Source: Patiria pectinifera (taxonomy: Eukaryota; Echinodermata; Asteroidea; Valvatida; Asterinidae). Taken from it: 64,000 bases of DNA. Below, piece by piece: positions 11,644-22,888 of the stretch. The DNA lies in contig CM057140.1 in the NCBI GenBank assembly GCA_029964075.1, positions 4,420,643 through 4,484,642 on the forward strand, in the 5' to 3' direction. The notes beneath the pieces are model-generated. The model saw nothing but the letters and a program-made list of their open reading frames with translations. It had not been told where the DNA came from and ran no database searches. Both the position numbers and the translations under genes were made by a program. Positions within the stretch are counted from its first letter, which is position 1, and each line of letters opens with the position of its first letter.

Positions 11644-12354
11644 CTGCCATATGGAAAGAAAAACCACTCTCATTCATTTGTTGTCTCTTCACTTAAGTTT
11701 GATTCAGGTAAATTGTTTGATCACATATCTCGTTTTGTACCTTTAAAAGGAGTGAATAAATGAGATGTTTGGTGACACGATGAACCTAAAATGAAACGAG
11801 AAAAGGTTTGTTCCCACAAGATAAAAACAAATTCCTAAACATGCTATACCGTTAAGTATACAAGCGTCTAGGACAAAAAGCCTCATTGCAAATACTGTTT
11901 GAGTGAATTTGCCCGATGGATGACAAGTGGGCCATTTTGGGAACAGAAAAAGCAAATATGCATGTAGTGCCCTGTTCTCCTTCAAACAGTGCTTTGTGTG
12001 TTTTTTTTTGTGTTGTGCAAACAGCGGACTGAATGACACCCATGTCATAATACGTGCTCCGATCCGCGCCGTACGACAGTATGCATGGTATGGGCTTTGA
12101 ACACACGCAAGGTGGAGACGGCTGAAACGTAATAACAATGGGATTTTCATTTGTCAGTATTAGTTGTTCTGTGATACAAGTTTCATGTGGGTATCTGTCG
12201 TCATTAATTTGATTTAGAACGTGTACGTTTCAGCCGTCTCCACCTGGCGTGTGTTCAAAGCCCATACTGTCGTACGGCACGGATCGGAGCACGTATTATT
12301 ACACGAAACAGTCGTTGATAAAGCGCGACTTGTTTTCTTCGATCGAGCAACGAC
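11644..12354. other. Presumed TTK 5' region and divergent promoter region
   Basis: There is no convincing coding exon on the minus strand. The missing TTK start should be here or further right. The stretch includes the inverted repeat at 12046-12302. Confidence 0.4.
12046..12302. repeat. Promoter-proximal inverted repeat (~85-bp arms)
   Basis: Arm 12046-12131 and arm 12225-12302 are reverse complements except for a few bases and an 8-bp insertion (TATGCATG). Both include GCTTTGAACACACGC and GTGGAGACGGCTGAAACGT. The right arm ends about 50 bp before the ATG at 12355. Confidence 0.8.
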
Positions 12355-12437
12355 ATGAACGGCGGTGACGTCACGTCAGACGCCCTCATTCGGCAAGTCG
12401 GTGCAAGGATTGAACTTCACGGCGAACACACTGAGCT
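12355..12437 (+). CDS. Possible first exon of tubulin-folding cofactor E (CAP-Gly protein)
   Basis: An ATG opens 27 codons ending VGARIELHGEHTE, followed by a good donor, GAGCT|GTAAGT. The pattern xGxRxEhxGEHxT resembles the start of the CAP-Gly domain of TBCE, which dissociates the tubulin heterodimer together with other cofactors. It is divergent from TTK and lies just right of it, in a CpG-richer stretch with GACGTCA motifs that could be a shared promoter. The rest of the CAP-Gly domain (a GVEWD-like motif) was not found anywhere downstream in this window. So the gene is either cut by a very long intron, broken, or my reading is wrong. Confidence 0.35.
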
Positions 12438-12764
12438 GTAAGTTTTCAGACTATTTTGCTGTTTTTCTTCAAAATTTTCGCTGTTTGGGAACAATGTAAG
12501 GGGTCTGATGGAATGTCATGAATGTGTACATGTAGATCAATCCAGGGTAACTGTCTCTCTCATTTGTATTCTCTTTACCAGGTTTTTGGGGATCTTTTTG
12601 TCCTCGTGTGGGTATGTGACTATGCTACTGTGAAGCCGTCACCAAAGTATGCCAAATCCGTGGAGCGTTTGTATGGAGGGGTATCCGTAATTCAACGCTC
12701 CACTCAGTAGAGCTATCGCCAGACCATGTCCGAATGTTAAAAAGGCGATAAGTTGGGTCCAAGT

Positions 12765-12905
12765 TACTCGGACTACAAACTGAGCCTAAATGTGAAAATC
12801 AAAATTTGACAAAGTTTGACATGTTTTTGTACATGGTGGAAGTGTGGCCTTTATTTACGGAGGTAGGGGCCTAGTCCAGTAAATTGACCACATTTATGGG
12901 GCTAA
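12765..12905. repeat. Dispersed repeat also present at 55165-55315
   Basis: It shares AAATGTGAAAATCAAAATTT, GACATGTTTTTGTACAT and TTTATTTACGGAGGTAG with the 55-kb copy in the same orientation. The large palindrome is inserted at its right end. Confidence 0.6.
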
Positions 12906-14727
12906 TGCACTATATCAGTATATGCAGCACTGCTAGCTGGAGTTACCCAGCCCTGAATTTTATCATTGGGTTGTCATGTAGGGCTGGAGCTAATTTTTCA
13001 CGTAACCGAGCAGCGTAGGCAGGACGGTCCCAAAAAAAATTGCGAAAATGTTTGGAAAATGTTCAATTTTGTCCCCGTTACACACTAATTGCAACTACAA
13101 CTCACCCCAAACTTGCCTGGAATAACCATTACACAGGTCCTTGAAGTAAAAAACGATCCACGATGAAGATTCAGCCTACAATTGCAGTGAAAAAAGGAGG
13201 AATAACCGCTAACCTGACAACCTTGCAGGCATGGCCAGGACCACAATTGGTTTGTGCACAAAAAAAATTGTGTACAATGAATGGCGGTCGATTACCAGGC
13301 ACAGTGCGCTGTCAACTACTCGTTTTTGCCGGCTGCGCTGGCTGTTGGCGCATGACGTCACGCGGAAGCGTAACACCCAATGACTGTTTCATGCACTAAT
13401 AAGAGGTTTACCACTCGCATCACAGCTTTGGTACCACTAATCTCTATATATAAAGACTGGATAGCGGATATGCATACAACATTCACACAGTAGACTTTGC
13501 ATATTGACCAATTTGCCCCCGGTCTCACGAAGATGGCCGCGTATAATACGAACGTTCTACGCGTAAATACGCGCGCGTTGTACATGTTGTATCAACAGTT
13601 GACGCGCATTTTGGTCACGTACACATTTTATGATGTTCTAAAAGGGACACATTTCCGTAGTAATTATTATTTCAAAACGCCGAAAAAGTGATATTTGCGG
13701 CATTTCAGTAACCATGACATTAAAAAATTGTAGTTAACCTTGGTCAGTGGTGGTGGTCAAAATATAAGTCAAGTGAACCGCGACGTTACAAAAGAAATCA
13801 TGCTGTCTATAAAGACGGCAACTTGTCCTTTGTAGATCACCAGCCGGTCTCACCAATATGGAGTCAAATTCGTTCATTGTGCGGCTCTTTATTACTATTA
13901 GCTATCCAGTCTTTATATATAGAGATCAGTGTTTGGTACTGGAACTGCAACCGATAAGGCATAATACAGTCATCGGGTGTTACGCTTCCGCGTGACGTCA
14001 TGCGCCAACAGCCAGCGCAGCCGGCAAAAACGAGTAGTCGACAGCGCTCTGTGCCTGGTAATCATGGTAATCGACCGCCATTCATTGTACACAATTTTTT
14101 TTGTGCACAAACCAATTGCGGTCCTGGCCATGCCTGCAAGGTTGTCAGGTTAGCGGTTATTCCTCCTTTTTTCACTGCAATTGTAGGCTGAATCTTCATC
14201 GTGGATCGTTTTTTACTTCAACTTCAACAGTTCAAGGACCTGTGTAATGGTTATTCCAGGCAAGTTTGGGGTGAGTTGCAGTTGCAATTAGTGTGTAACG
14301 GGGACAAAATTGAACATTTTCCAAAAAATTTGGCATTTTTTTTTGGAACCTGCCTACGCTGCACGCTTACGTGAAAAATTAGCTCCAGCCCTACATGACA
14401 ATTTTGGGTCAACTCGTACCCGAGTCAACTCGTACCCGAGTCAACTCGTACTCGAGTCAACTCGTACCCGAGTCAACTCGTACCCAAGTTAACTCGTACC
14501 CAAGTTAACTCGTACCCAGGTTAACTCGTACCCGAGTCAACTCGTACCCGGGTCAACTGGCACCCAGGTCAACTCGTACTCCCCTCCTTTTTTAGTTTGG
14601 AAGTACGGATGGATGGTTAACAAAACTTCCGATTTTACCCTCAAAAACGGCGACTGAGAAATAGTACTTACGCTGCCAGAAATACAAATAAAGTTCAAGG
14701 ATTAGTTGAAGGCGGTGGTATCAAATG

Positions 14728-14905
14728 TTGATCACAATCTGGATGAAAAGGGAAAATGTACCGTTCATCGGCAAGGGCTTCATCGCGAACGGACGGGTAC
14801 CGCGCGGAGAACATTTTCAAAACGGCATCAGTGTGGTACTCGCGAGTCGACGGAGCCCTCGCTGATAAACGGTAAATTTAACTTTTCATCCAGATCATCA
14901 GATGT
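14728..14905. repeat. Imperfect hairpin inside the foldback element
   Basis: 14728-14802 (AATCTGGATGAAAAGG and onward to GGGTACC) pairs with 14836-14905 at moderate identity. Confidence 0.65.
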
Positions 14906-15587
14906 GTTATTTAAAATTAAAATTTGTGTAGTATTTTCTCTTAGTAATGATGTTTTTTCTTTCTTTTTTCAGAGACCCTGCATCACTGAGATTGCGGAGT
15001 GACTGTGCGAACTGCTACATCTTGTTTTTGTTCGGTCGAGCGTGTTTTAAGGGCATGGTTTTCTTTTTACGAATTTAGTATTTAAGACCTTTTTTTTTTA
15101 AAAGAAAGCTGCTATTAAAAAATGAATTTTGTAATGTAAAAGTAATATTTTTCAACGTTCACTCACTCCATTTTTGGCATCATTTATTGAATAAAAACTG
15201 CACATGGCACAAATCTCTTTGGGAAGATTGGGGGCCCTGAAAGTACAAATCTAAAGAGAAAATATATTACAGGAAACTTAAAAGAGTCACACGGACATCG
15301 TTATTTAATTTATAATGATTCTTTAATATGTTGGTCATTTTTTGTACAATTAGTTCGGTAAATGTCGTAAAAAAAATCTTGTGCAGCTTAAATAAAGTTT
15401 CTGCGATAAGTTCAACTAGAATATTATTTTGGTAACAGAAATGTAGGATTTTTAATTATTTGTACATTTGAGGCATCAAGGAAGTAAAAACGATAAAGGA
15501 AAATGGTGGCTCGTTTCATTCAGAGATGCTCTTTCTATAAGTTTTAGGGGACCAATTTGTTATAACTACGCGACCGCAAAAACACCG

Positions 15588-15785
15588 TGCACGCACAACC
15601 ACTTTGACCGGCGAGTGTGCGCACAGGCTCGGCAAAAACGATATCACCGTGCACGGTACGACCACGTTGGCCGATGAGTGCGCGCACAGGCCCGGCAAAA
15701 ACGATGTCACTGTGCACGGTACGACCACGTTGACCGGCGATCGCGAGTGCGCGCACAGGCTCGGCACAAACGATGTCACCGTGCA
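15588..15785. repeat. Three-copy GC-rich tandem repeat (~64 bp)
   Basis: Three units contain GAGTGCGCGCACAGG and CGGCAAAAACGAT followed by GTGCACGGTACGACCACGTT. It stays open in several frames only because of its composition. Confidence 0.75.
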
Positions 15786-16103
15786 CGGACAACCGGCCAT
15801 ATCCCTCCGATCTTCCGTTCGTTTCACTGATTTTCTTTTCGAAAATAGGCAACTATTTTGAGCTGCGGGTACGAGTTGACTCGGGTACGAGTCAACTCGG
15901 GTACGACTTGACTCGGGTACGAGTTGACTGGGGTACGACTTGACTCGGGTACGACCTAACCCGGGTACGACTTGACTTGGGTGTCAATTTTGGGGTACGA
16001 GCTGACTCGGGTACGAGTTAACTCGGGTACGAGTTGACCCATTTCCTACATGACAACCCAATGATAAAATTCAGGGCTGGGTAACTCCAGCTACAGCACT
16101 GCA

Positions 16104-19100
16104 GTGAAAAATGATCGGTCATTTTCAACAATTCGATACCAACTAAATCGCGATTCACTCCTTGTTTACATTTTTCATAACCGTTCTGTAATACTTACCC
16201 ATTGTGAAACAAACACAGAATCCTTTCAAAACTTAAGAATATGAGGCAAAATAACTGTCAGTTTTGTCGGTGTTTTGGCCGTCAAACGAGCTTTAAAAGC
16301 CCCGCTAGTCACATGACCTTGCTTCGTGTTTTGATTGGACAGTGTGATCTAAATTCCGTTTGTCTATAGAGGGCGCATGTCACAATCTATGGATGGCAAA
16401 ATTATTTTTTGTCAATAGAGGGCGCAAGTCAAATTAACGGACTAAACTTTTTCTTTCAATAATTCTTTCAATGTATAGGCGCAAGCAAGGCGCAATAACC
16501 TTCCTTTATAACGCACATTTTTTATCTTTATGGGCAAAAGTTAATAGGAATGACTGTTGCGTGTCCCATCGGAATATCTTACTTCTATATATATATGGAT
16601 GTTGTTCTAATGTCCCAAATCAGCAAGCGTTTACATGAACAGCCGTGAGGCGAACCGTGACCGTTGATTGATTATTCGATTACGTAACTTAGACGCTGTA
16701 ACAGAGCAGTGCTGCAGTGAAATTTATGCACCCCAAAAACATGGCATTTGAACGTGTTGTTTCTCAGAAAATATGCTCAATGATTGAAATTTGAACGAAA
16801 GAATAAATTATCTAAACTTTATGTCAGTGAAAAAAATCGCCGTCATCGATGCCGAAACCTCAATCCTGGTTACTGGTAAAGCTGACCGTTAAAACGGGAA
16901 GAAATCGTTCGACGTCTCCAAATCTATGTACGCGTATTTATATCCATTTCTAGGAATTTCCGAAAGTTGTTACTTCACGAGTTGAACACTTATAATCATC
17001 TAAGTATATTCCAAATTTCAGCTTAATCTGTTGTTACAAAAACGGTACTCACCCTACAAGGAACATTCGACGAGGATTCTCTTGCCGACCAAACCCACGT
17101 GCATTGTTTTCAGTAGCCTTTCGCCAAGGCCATCGTGGCTTATAGCTTTAAAGCTGCGAGCGACTAGAGCGAAGACTAATTCAGCGCGCACGGGTGGCGA
17201 ATCCAAGAGACCTTTTCCAACTTGATTTTGTTGAATTATTCATATTTTTTTTATGCAAATAACAAATATGTAGAGTGCTGAAGGGTTAACGCGGATGTTG
17301 CATAGTTGCGTCCATTTGTGAAAGAAGGGTGAGTTATGGAAATCATAAGAGGAAATAACTGTAAGTTCAGATAAAAAGATAAGTTCATACACTCAAATAT
17401 TTTCTTAGTAAAATTATAATAAGATAAAAAAAAACACAACTACGCCATCACGATCTCGTGGAGAATTAGAACTAGACTCGATTTTTTTTGTTTTTAAATT
17501 TTGTGCCAGCATGGGGTGCGCGCGTTCGGCCGGGAAGAAGCCACGCGCACCGAAGGCTAATGATTGGTTGGAATTTTGCTACCCCTTTTAATTTTAGGGT
17601 AGCAATAATGGAGATTATAAAGAAATACATGTACATAAGAAATTTTTGACAAGTTGGAAAAAGCCTCGTGGTTCGCCACTCGCGTGTGTCAGTCTCCCGC
17701 TCCAGTCGCTTCGCGGCTTCGCCGCTTTGTCTGATGCCGGCAAGTTCAGCCACGATGAACTTGGCGAAGACTAGGTTTTCAGCAAAGATCTTACCGCCCA
17801 ACCTCGTACCCAGGGTGTCGAGCACTACTCGCCCACCACTACCTGCTCTCTCACCTGCACCCTGGTATTGGATCATTTGCATGTGCAAGATTTTTGCACA
17901 CGTATGCAAATGAGGAACAGTCTGGTGCCTGGATATGCGTTACACATTAGCGTTTGTTTTTGTATGCGGTGTCTGGGGTAAAAACAGAGTCAATTCGTAG
18001 CAGCGCGAGCACGGCGTGAGTTACGAAAACACGATATTTGAAATCAAACTGTTACGATTTTATCAAGACAACATGCAGTATCATATTTCATATTAATATG
18101 AGCAAATTGGAAAGGAAATTAGTATTTTCGAGAAGGCGTGGACGAATGATCGCGAAAACACGTACTGCACGTTGTGAATATATATCACCAAGTACACGAT
18201 AAAAATCCATTACTAGCCAATTGCGGTATCCAATCAGGATACAGGAAGAAATTTTCCTATCCAGGGTTAACTATTGGAAACGCGGTTGGAAATAAAGTAA
18301 GCACTGGGGACGAAGTTGCTTAGCGCCGTGGTAGGCGCCATGGTTATCCGATTTCGGCCCACAAAGACGAAGCGCATACTTATTGGCATATTCATTAGCG
18401 TCACTCGGCGTGACTTGACGAGGGTCTCGGCGCGGTATCGACCAAATGAAGCCGGCATGTCAAAAATGGTTATATTTATTAATTAATTAATAACTCTTGA
18501 AGAGGGCTTATTGAAAACTTTTACTGCACACCATAATGGATAGTCTATGTAATATACCATGGCGAAAGCCATGGTCTATTATGCGCGAACACATTTGCTG
18601 ATTAATTAGGCAAGACCCCGCCTCTTGACGTCCTAGATTTTGACAAATCAGCGGGCGCTGTCTATGTCGGGTCTTCGGTCAGTCATCCGTTGCGTGTCAT
18701 AGACATAGATACAAAAAACTGTGTCACGGCGGTCTGTATCATGTTACGCGAACGCGCGTTCGGCTGTTGTTGAATTACAAAACATTGCATTCAAATTGAC
18801 CAATCACAATTTTAGTCCTGATTTGGGAATGAAATGACGTCACGATTTGTAAAGTCGACTCTGATTGGCTGGCGCGCGGCTTGCATATATCTGCATGTCT
18901 AGACATATCAGACCGTTATACAGGAGTGGGCTCCGTGCATAACGGGTGATGCTCAGACAGACTACAATACATAATGGATAGAACCTTATTAATATTCATG
19001 AGGCTTGAAAAGCTGACAGATATTGCAAACGCCATGTGTTACAAAATTCACAAAATATGCACTGTTTTTTAATTTTTTTATTTATAATTTTATTCAATTG

Positions 19101-19247
19101 ATAATTCACCTTTTTTTTGGCAGTTCACAACTGAAATATCCATAGTGTTGTTACTATAAATCATACAAACTAATCCTGCCGTTGTTTAAAAAAATGGGCA
19201 AATTACAGACCAGGATGCAGGTTAATATACCTGACGTACCACTTTTA
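16104..19247. other. Non-coding interval with a diverged inverted repeat
   Basis: I see no gene. A low-identity inverted pair lies at about 17090-17225 and 17645-17790, sharing TTTTCCAACTTG and GGCCATCGTGGCT-like cores. The minus-strand frame at 17472-17909 falls within it and looks repetitive rather than coding. Confidence 0.5.
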
Positions 19248-19615
19248 GGCCCAAAAAAAAGTCTCCGGTTTCTGGTATGCGCGCGCGTCGCCGTAGCCAT
19301 GCGCGTCGGCAAAATGAACAAGTTTTTTTTTTTCAATGAAAGATGATGTCTCAAAACCGCCAAACTCACTGGTTTGACTTGAATCCTGCTGCTGCACAAT
19401 TTTAACGTGTTTTTAGATTGGGTTATGATCGAGAATAAGCTTCCTGTGGTCTCTCTGGACTCCCATATATTTGCACTAAGTTTAGTCGGGCACCATTTGC
19501 AGTCATCAGCCGACATTTGAAGCAAAACAATCAGGTAAAAAAAAAAAAAGCCGCGTCGCCGCACCACTTTTTGGGCAAGCTCCATACCAGAAACCGGAGA
19601 CTTTTTTTTTTGTCC
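19248..19615. mobile_element. PIF/Harbinger-like MITE, copy 2 (inverted)
   Basis: It is the reverse complement of 3339-3712 along its whole length. The terminal AAGTCTCCGGTTTCTGGTAT is intact. The target duplication is eroded. Confidence 0.75.
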
Positions 19616-19795
19616 TGAGAAGTGATGGTATGTAAGAAATTATGCTGTAAATTTACAAAATAATCTTCTGGCCTTCCTTTAGGTTTTATAATGCTGTGAC
19701 TTTTCCAAGAAACAAATTTTCCATGAAAGTATTTTACTTTGGCCTTTAAACTCATATATTAATATTCTTTGTGGAAGTATTTCACTTTAAAATAT

Positions 19796-20142
19796 CTATT
19801 TGATATTCATATTACATTTCCTCATTACTTAGTACAAAGTGAAGTACTTATAAAGAACTCTTTTTGAAGCTTACTTCAGTCTTATAGTCATTATTATTGC
19901 AAAGCCTCAAAAATAAAGAGTAGAAAGTATAACATGCTTTTATCAATTCTTTTTATTAATCTTTTTATTAATTGCTTTTATCAATATGAATTGATATTTA
20001 AATTACATTTCCTCATTACTTAATACAAAGTCAAGTACTTATATGAAGAATTTTTTTGAAGCTTACTTCAGTCTTATAGTAATTATTATTGCAAAGTCTC
20101 AAAAATAAAGAGTAGAAAGTATAAAATGCTTTTATCAATTAG
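19796..20142. repeat. Direct duplication, ~155-bp units, period ~192 bp
   Basis: 19796-19950 and 19988-20142 share ATTACATTTCCTCATTACTT and TTGAAGCTTACTTCAGTCTT. The flanks are AT-rich and non-coding. Confidence 0.75.
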
Positions 20143-20534
20143 TTTAATTGACTGTAAAATTAACTCTTCAGCAAAAAAATAATAATAATGTGACAAAATA
20201 TCACCTTTTTCTTGTGAATAATTTTCTGTACAAGAGAGTAGTCTGGCTTCCTGATCATGTCTCTCGTACGACGGAATGGAAATGAAACTTGTTGATTTTA
20301 GGTCATTTTCAGCTCTCAAATCCAACTTTATTCAATGACTAGTCTTACCAAAGATTTGTAGTATTTATAGAATAATTCCATAATGAGGTGAAGAAGACAT
20401 TAACTTTATTTGCTAATGCTTTACACTGTTGTTTCTTTCAGGTACTTATGGCCAAGTTTCATAACATTCAAAGCAACTGACGTAACATGCACACAATGTT
20501 ACTGAATGCACCCATTGTTTGAGTGTTACTGACT

Positions 20535-20705
20535 TTTTACACAAGTTAACGATGTACTTTAGGCCTACTAATGCAGCTGTAAATCAATAGGTTTTGCCCA
20601 ACATATCGACGTATGACTGTGTTTATACATCAGTGAAGGGCAAAACCTAATATTGATTTAACATCACCCCAACGCAAATTCCATCTTATGAATAATGCAG
20701 CTGTG
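20535..20705. repeat. Fragment of the AGGTTTTGCCC hairpin repeat
   Basis: It contains ATAGGTTTTGCCC, an inverted GTGAAGGGCAAAACCTAAT and a CATCTTATGAATAA tail. It belongs to the same family as 35396-35645 and 49567-50515. Confidence 0.6.
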
Positions 20706-20796
20706 ATTTCATCATCAGGGTTTGTGACTCATTTTGCATAATTATGACTGCTATATATGCGCACTCTGAGCCTAAGAGAACGTGCACACTTACTGC

Positions 20797-21117
20797 GACC
20801 CAGATTCAAGATCTCAAGATTTCACCTTCGAACTGAAGAAAAGGCTAGAGCAAGTACACAGATTTGCCCATGACCATCTCAAGACAGAAAAAAAGAATTA
20901 TGACCAATAAGCCAAACGAGGAGGATTCCAACGAGGAGTTGCAGTATGGCTTTACAGCCCGAAAAAGAAGAAAGGAGTAAGTCCGAAGATACAACGGACA
21001 TGGGAAGGCCCACACCTCATCACAAAACAATTGAGTGATGTCACGTACCGAATACAGATGACCAGTACATCAAAGCCGAAAATGATACACAGCAACAGGT
21101 TAAAACACTACTGCTGA
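20797..21117 (+). pseudogene. LTR (Gypsy-type) retrotransposon integrase C-terminus, relic
   Basis: Plus-strand translation gives DFTFELKKRLEQVHRFAHDH, a stop, then VAVWLYSPKKKKGVSPKIQR, TWEGPHLITKQLSDVTYRIQ and IHSNRLKHYC. This is the linker and the SH3-like C-terminal domain of a Gypsy-type integrase, where the nucleic-acid-binding fold and WEGP motif are typical. An in-frame TAA near 20918 breaks it. No catalytic DDE core is seen upstream, so this is the 3' end of a decayed pol gene. Confidence 0.75.
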
Positions 21118-21439
21118 TCGGAGAACACCCACCAGCAGATTGGCTGCATGCAAATAGCGGCAGTGGAATTTGAGGAAAATGAAGGCCAAGACAAGCAACT
21201 GGAGAGAAAGCAGTCTAGTTCTACAAATTCGACAGAGCCTGCAATGCCTATCGAGGTAAACAGGAAACAGGAGAATGCTTGAGACAGACAGGTCGAAAGC
21301 TTCTGAGGAGAGTGACAAAACTGATGGCTACTTGAGGAGAAGGCAACGAGCTGGAAGGGTTGTATTGGATGCCATGAGGCAGCGCCGGGAGTTCAAGATT
21401 GCCGGTCAGATTGGGGAACCCGGCTAGAGAGATAAACTG

Positions 21440-22330
21440 TCTTTCCTGAGTTTAATTCATCAGATTCAAGTCGGCGTTGAGAAGAAGTACCTGCGGAAGG
21501 AAATCTTTGCAGCAGTTGAGAGTATCATTCCAGGAGCCAAGCTTCGGAGCTACCTGGAGGGGAAAGTCTGATCGGACTCTCCCCACTCGCTGTCGGCTGC
21601 CGAGGGCCCACTTCAAGGAAAAGGATGCGACAGAGCTCTTTAACCAGCTGTCTCGCCTGGCACAGGAGTAAAGGGAGTCTGGACCTAGACTTTTTGATTC
21701 ACGCTCTGCAGCTGCGCTAAAGAGTGATACATGTATTTACCTCTCAAGAAGCGGGTTTGACCTTCTCCAACGAGCCAGCACTGGTTCCGGGTGTTTTTCT
21801 CCACTCCGTGCTTACAGGCCTGCAGGATAGCAGTGTTAAGGCAAAGATGCATTCTCATCTTGCTGACAAGAGCATCTCCGATGAGGACCTGTTCCAGCGT
21901 CTTCACATTGCAGCTACGAATGAGGAAGAAAGCCAGTCGAAACTCTGCAAAGGAAGTGTTTCTCAGGATGCCCGTGTCGATGCCGTTGAAGTAGGCAGTG
22001 AAAAGAAGAGTTCCCCCAAGAAGTCTAATCCCCTTGTCCAGGAGGTCCAGGACAGTGCAGCTGACATAAATCTGCTTAAGGTCCAGATTGCAGAGATACG
22101 GGAGGCTGTGATGAGTCCGAAACCCAGTCAAGCCCCAAGCCGTCCCAGCCCTCCACCCCAACCCTACCGTGATGCCTGCCGTGTAGGCAGAGTAGTAATG
22201 AGCCATCCTGCTCACACTGTTTAAAGTGTGGCTCATCAGAGCACTTCGCAAGGGGGTGCCTCCAGAGGAGAGGACATCCGGGAAATAACAGTGGACTACT
22301 GCTGCGGGACAAGCAGTAGTCAAAGAAGTT
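21440..22330 (+). pseudogene. LTR retrotransposon gag with zinc knuckle, relic
   Basis: Fragments in three frames, separated by frameshifts, follow the order of a retrotransposon gag. IIPGAKLRSYLEG lies near 21520. AHFKEKDATELFNQLSRLAQ lies near 21610. PALVPGVFLHSVLTGLQDSS and ISDEDLFQRLHIAATNEEE lie in 21770-21940. A CX2CX4HX4C knuckle (CLKCGSSEHFARGC) lies near 22220-22260. The protein would package element RNA into a particle. The reading frame is destroyed, and no matching protease or RT follows. It belongs to a different element from the upstream integrase tail, because gag follows pol here. Confidence 0.75.
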
Positions 22331-22568
22331 CAGGGGTCTTACGCCAAAAATATTGCTTCAATAATAATATTTTCCCTGCTAAATTTAACTTTTTTGAACA
22401 TGTTATTGCTTTCTGTTTGCTGATGGATCAGTGCAGGGAACTAGTGACGTACGTATATATGGAGTTCTTTCCGATTACAGTTGTATCATGTTTATAGGAT
22501 TAGGAGGAATTTTTTGTGTATTCATTCATTCATACTTATCATAGACATGTTTTTTTTTTAATTTGCAG

Positions 22569-22888
22569 AAGACAAGAAGAAGCTCCAGGAGGAACAGAAC
22601 GAAGTGGTGGGTCCTTCGAAAACCATTCTGGAGATGTACAAGATGATCATCCAAGCAAACATGACAAAAGAAGCAGAAAAAAAACCTTCTAAACTTGTGG
22701 ACTTTGTCAGTGATCCAGAGGAGGAGCCGGGGACATCCAAGATGGTAGCTTCAGCACAGTCTTCCAAACCTGCCATGCCTGCCAAAAAGGACGTCAAGAA
22801 GGCCGACAGCCGGGCCACAAAGCTGAAAGAAGTGGCCGACAAGGCCAAGGTGCAGCAAGCCATGTGCAGAGAAATGCTCACCTGTAAG
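22569..22888 (+). CDS. BEN gene exon 1 (of those seen)
   Basis: The acceptor is TTTAATTTGCAG and the donor is TGTAAG|GTATG. It encodes a charged, Lys-rich segment ending MCREMLTCK. It ends in phase 0, which matches the exon at 23477. Confidence 0.7.

Larger units (their letters stand above)
14402..16044. mobile_element. TU-like foldback element with inverted 16-bp tandem arrays
   Basis: Each end is an array of about eleven 16-bp units, in opposite orientation: GTCAACTCGTACCCGA at 14402-14580 and its complement at 15862-16044. The 12-bp direct repeat CCTACATGACAA at 14390-14401 and 16045-16056 flanks it, while the uninterrupted opposite arm of the host palindrome carries it once. The interior holds a hairpin (14728-14905) and a three-copy tandem repeat (15588-15785). 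From memory, sea-urchin TU elements have the same modular plan. I see no transposase gene. Confidence 0.85.
12922..16103. mobile_element. Large palindromic element (~540-bp arms), interrupted
   Basis: The left arm, 12922-13463, is the near reverse complement of 13899-14401 joined to 16057-16103. Shared cores include TCATGTAGGGCTGGAGCTAA, AACCTGACAACCTTGCAGGC and CTATATATAAAGACTGGATA. The inner spacer is 13464-13898. The right arm is split by the foldback element 14402-16044. It has no convincing ORF and resembles a foldback or MITE with long inverted repeats. Confidence 0.85.

Noticed and set aside
11743..12150. A minus-strand frame upstream of the TTK TPR exon as the missing first exon
   Set aside because: It reads through the inverted repeat, has no TTK-like sequence, and gives no donor with the one-base phase that is needed.
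17472..17909. A 145-codon minus-strand frame containing IVAELAGIRQSGEAAKRLER
   Set aside because: It lies in one arm of a diverged inverted repeat and has no recognisable family. Openness is better explained by composition.
21685..22323. A 212-codon minus-strand frame
   Set aside because: It is the antisense shadow of the gag relic, whose plus-strand frames carry the capsid-like motifs and the zinc knuckle.
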